Below, piece after piece: positions 4,534 to 6,245 of a stretch of 6,245 bases of DNA (its first letter is position 1; the number at the start of each line of letters is the position of its first letter). Position numbers and translations under genes: made by a program. The notes beneath the pieces are model-generated. The model worked only from the letters and a program-made list of their open reading frames with translations, was not told where the DNA came from and made no database searches. This stretch comes from an uncultured Clostridia bacterium (GTDB taxonomy: Bacteria > Bacillota > Clostridia > Christensenellales > Aristaeellaceae), in NCBI GenBank assembly GCA_934615145.1, contig CAKTTM010000111.1:1-6245 (forward strand), given 5' to 3'.

Positions 4534-6245
4534 TCACATCAGCCTGATGGGCGCGTCCTCGCTGACAGCTATCAGCTGCCCGTGCTGCAGGGCGTAGAGA
4601 TAGGCTTCTTTGACGGGCAGGCCGGTGATGTCGCGCAGGGCGCGCATGTACCAGCGCATCTGGTCGCGGTAGAGCAGTTCGATCTGCTGGATGTCGGCGC
4701 GGTCGGTCTTGTAGTCGATCAACACCCAGGCGCCGCCCTCCATAAAGCAGCAGTCCAGCACGCCTTGCAGTATCAGCCCCTCCTCCACCATCAGGGAGAA
4801 GGGCCACTCGCGCTGCAGGCGCTCGGCCTTCAGCATGCGCTGGCCCAGCGGGCTGTCAAGGAAGGCGCTGAGCTGGCGGGCGTTTACGGCCTGGCGTTCC
4901 TCATCGCTCAGCACGCCCTGGGCGCACATATCGTCCAGCCCCTGGCTGATGGCGGCCAGCAGCGCGTCGCCACGCAGATGATGAAGGGGCTCCAAGGGCA
5001 GGCTGCTCAGCGCCCGGTGGGTGGCGACGCCGCGGGCCACCGCGGTGCCGGGCGGCTCGCGCTGCAGGCTGGGCAGGGGCTTTAGGCGGCTCTCCAGCGC
5101 AAAGCGCTTGGTCTGCGCGGTCTCCTCGATTTCCTCGTCCAGGGCAAGCCCCGATATCAGCTGGGTGACGGACATCTTCAGCGGCAGGGGGCGCTGGGCG
5201 GGCAGCGGGGCCAGGTAGTCGCGGATTGCCTGGCTGGGCGCCTGGGTGGCCAGCGGTATGTCGCCGCGCTCGCCCTCCGGGCCCTCGTCCAGGCGCTGGG
5301 CGGCATGCAGGCGCAGCAGCCAGTGGCTGCCGTTGGGCGCCGTCCACTGACCCTCAGTACCGGGCTGCAGCAGCGGCCAGAGGCTTTGCCCCAGCCAGTC
5401 GAGCATGCTGCGCGCGCTGCGGGCGGCCCAATCGCCCTCGGGCAGGGCCCAGCGCCTGCGCTGGCTGTCCACATGCTTTGGCGAGGCCAGGAGTATCAGC
5501 CTATCGCGCGCGCGGGTCATGGCCACATAGAGCAGACGAGCCTCCTCGCTGCGCTGCTGGGCGTTTTTCTTTAGCTGGATGGCCTTGCCAGCAAAGGTCT
5601 GATAGGTCATGCGCCGGTCAGGGTCCACCTTGCGCAGCGCCAGGCCGCTGTCGTGATCCAAGTGCAGCAGCTCGCCCTGGCTGCCCAGCTTGAACTGCCT
5701 GGCCAGGTCGGGCAGGAAGACGATGGGGAACTCCAGGCCCTTTGACTTGTGCACCGTCATGATGCGCACCAGGTCTTCCCCCGCGCCCAAGGCGGCTGCC
5801 GCCTTGGTGCTGTCCTGCTGGCGAGCCTCGCTGACGCGGGAGAGGAAGCCGTGCAGTGTCTGGGGCAGGGGGTCGGGTGCCGCGCGCTCGCACAGCAGGC
5901 GCAGGTTGGCGCGGCGCAGCTCGCCGCGGTATTTGAGGCCGGCGCGGGTGTAAAGGCCGCTATCGCGTATCAGCTGGCGCAGGAAGGCCTCCAGCGGCAT
6001 CTGCTGGCAGCGGAAGCGCCAGAGGTCGAGCTGGTCAAGCACCGCCTGCGCGCGGGGGTCGCTGTCACGGCGGGCGTAGAATATCTCGTGAAAGGGCAGG
6101 TCGCGGGCGCCCTGCCCGCGGATGTCTGCAAAATCCTGGCTGGTATAGCCAAAGGTGGGGCTGCCAAGCACGGCCAGCAGCGGCTCATCCTGCAGGGGAT
6201 TGTCCAGCACATGCAGAAGGTTCAGCGCGTCCTGCACCTCGATCA
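4534..6245 (-). CDS. addA: AddA subunit of the AddAB helicase-nuclease, C-terminal half, runs off right edge
   Basis: AddA is the ATP-driven 3'-5' helicase and nuclease subunit that, with AddB, resects double-strand breaks for RecA-dependent repair, the Bacillota counterpart of RecBCD. About 569 residues of roughly 1,150-1,250 are visible. Counting from the valine codon at 6237-6235, the order is: VLDNPLQDEPL (10-20), an AddA/UvrD 2B-region landmark; helicase motif V, IMTVHKSKGLEF (159-170); motif VI, EEARLLYVAMTRARDRL (231-247); then the RecB-type nuclease with His407 in RGVATHRAL, Asp495 in QGVLDCCF, Asp508 and Lys510 in LIDYKTDR, and YRDQMRWY (523-530). The Asp-13-Asp-2-Lys spacing equals that of the RecB active site, so the nuclease looks active. 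The GTG at 6237 is not the start; the frame runs on through the edge (IEVQDAL). TGA at 4536-4534 is followed directly by an in-frame TAA. The ATPase Walker motifs and addB would lie to the right, outside the window. Confidence 0.95.
   Translation of the reverse strand, partial: IEVQDALNLLHVLDNPLQDEPLLAVLGSPTFGYTSQDFADIRGQGARDLPFHEIFYARRDSDPRAQAVLDQLDLWRFRCQQMPLEAFLRQLIRDSGLYTRAGLKYRGELRRANLRLLCERAAPDPLPQTLHGFLSRVSEARQQDSTKAAAALGAGEDLVRIMTVHKSKGLEFPIVFLPDLARQFKLGSQGELLHLDHDSGLALRKVDPDRRMTYQTFAGKAIQLKKNAQQRSEEARLLYVAMTRARDRLILLASPKHVDSQRRRWALPEGDWAARSARSMLDWLGQSLWPLLQPGTEGQWTAPNGSHWLLRLHAAQRLDEGPEGERGDIPLATQAPSQAIRDYLAPLPAQRPLPLKMSVTQLISGLALDEEIEETAQTKRFALESRLKPLPSLQREPPGTAVARGVATHRALSSLPLEPLHHLRGDALLAAISQGLDDMCAQGVLSDEERQAVNARQLSAFLDSPLGQRMLKAERLQREWPFSLMVEEGLILQGVLDCCFMEGGAWVLIDYKTDRADIQQIELLYRDQMRWYMRALRDITGLPVKEAYLYALQHGQLIAVSEDAPIRLM

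Noticed and set aside
4582..5693. Several plus-strand open frames (65 to 167 codons) opposite addA
   Set aside because: All are shadows of a GC-rich coding region; addA motifs are continuous on the minus strand across the same bases.
6235..6237. GTG at 6237 as the start of a short 567-residue helicase
   Set aside because: The frame is open through the edge and the residues before and after it match the interior of AddA, so this is a truncated view and not a short protein.
1..6245. CRISPR arrays, tRNA or rRNA genes, insertion sequences, attachment sites
   Set aside because: There are no regularly spaced repeats, no cloverleaf-like sequence, no transposase motif and no terminal inverted repeats of mobile elements in the window.

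Overview
The window looks like chromosomal DNA from a GC-rich member of the Bacillota, most likely class Clostridia. This rests on AddA-type recombination nuclease, LplB/LplC-type sugar permeases without a visible ATPase gene, strong AGGAGG-like ribosome binding sites before the transporter genes, and SigA-type promoters. The lineage is an inference; I cannot name a genus.

Left half (1-3571), a divergent carbohydrate module. Three genes read leftward from about 2443: an LplB-type permease (2385-1429), an LplC-type permease (1413-517) and the N-terminal half of a sugar-binding protein (471 to the left edge). Reading rightward is a 322-residue DUF1861 / MTP-1 family protein (2603-3571). This five-bladed beta-propeller family is related to GH130 and to the GT108 mannosyltransferase/phosphorylases. 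The two units are separated by a 217-bp AT-richer region. It holds one well-formed promoter for each side (both with 17-bp spacing), a LacI/CcpA-type palindrome on the -35 of the rightward promoter, and a different 7-10-7 inverted repeat at the expected start of the leftward transcript. The simplest reading is an importer for an oligosaccharide, possibly a mannoside, paired with a cytoplasmic enzyme that processes it. The substrate is inferred.

Middle (3572-3693). A 15-bp stem-loop lies just after the DUF1861 stop and between convergent genes. It probably ends transcription from at least one side, although neither side has a proper T-run. No gene is visible in the rest of this gap.

Right half (3694-6245), both genes leftward. 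The C-terminal half of AddA (edge to 4534) has intact helicase motifs and intact RecB-type nuclease residues. It is followed after 93 bp by a class I SAM-dependent methyltransferase of the Tam-like type (4440-3694). These two have no evident link with the sugar module.

The best candidate for something new is the regulated pairing of the DUF1861 protein with this importer. The other genes are ordinary.
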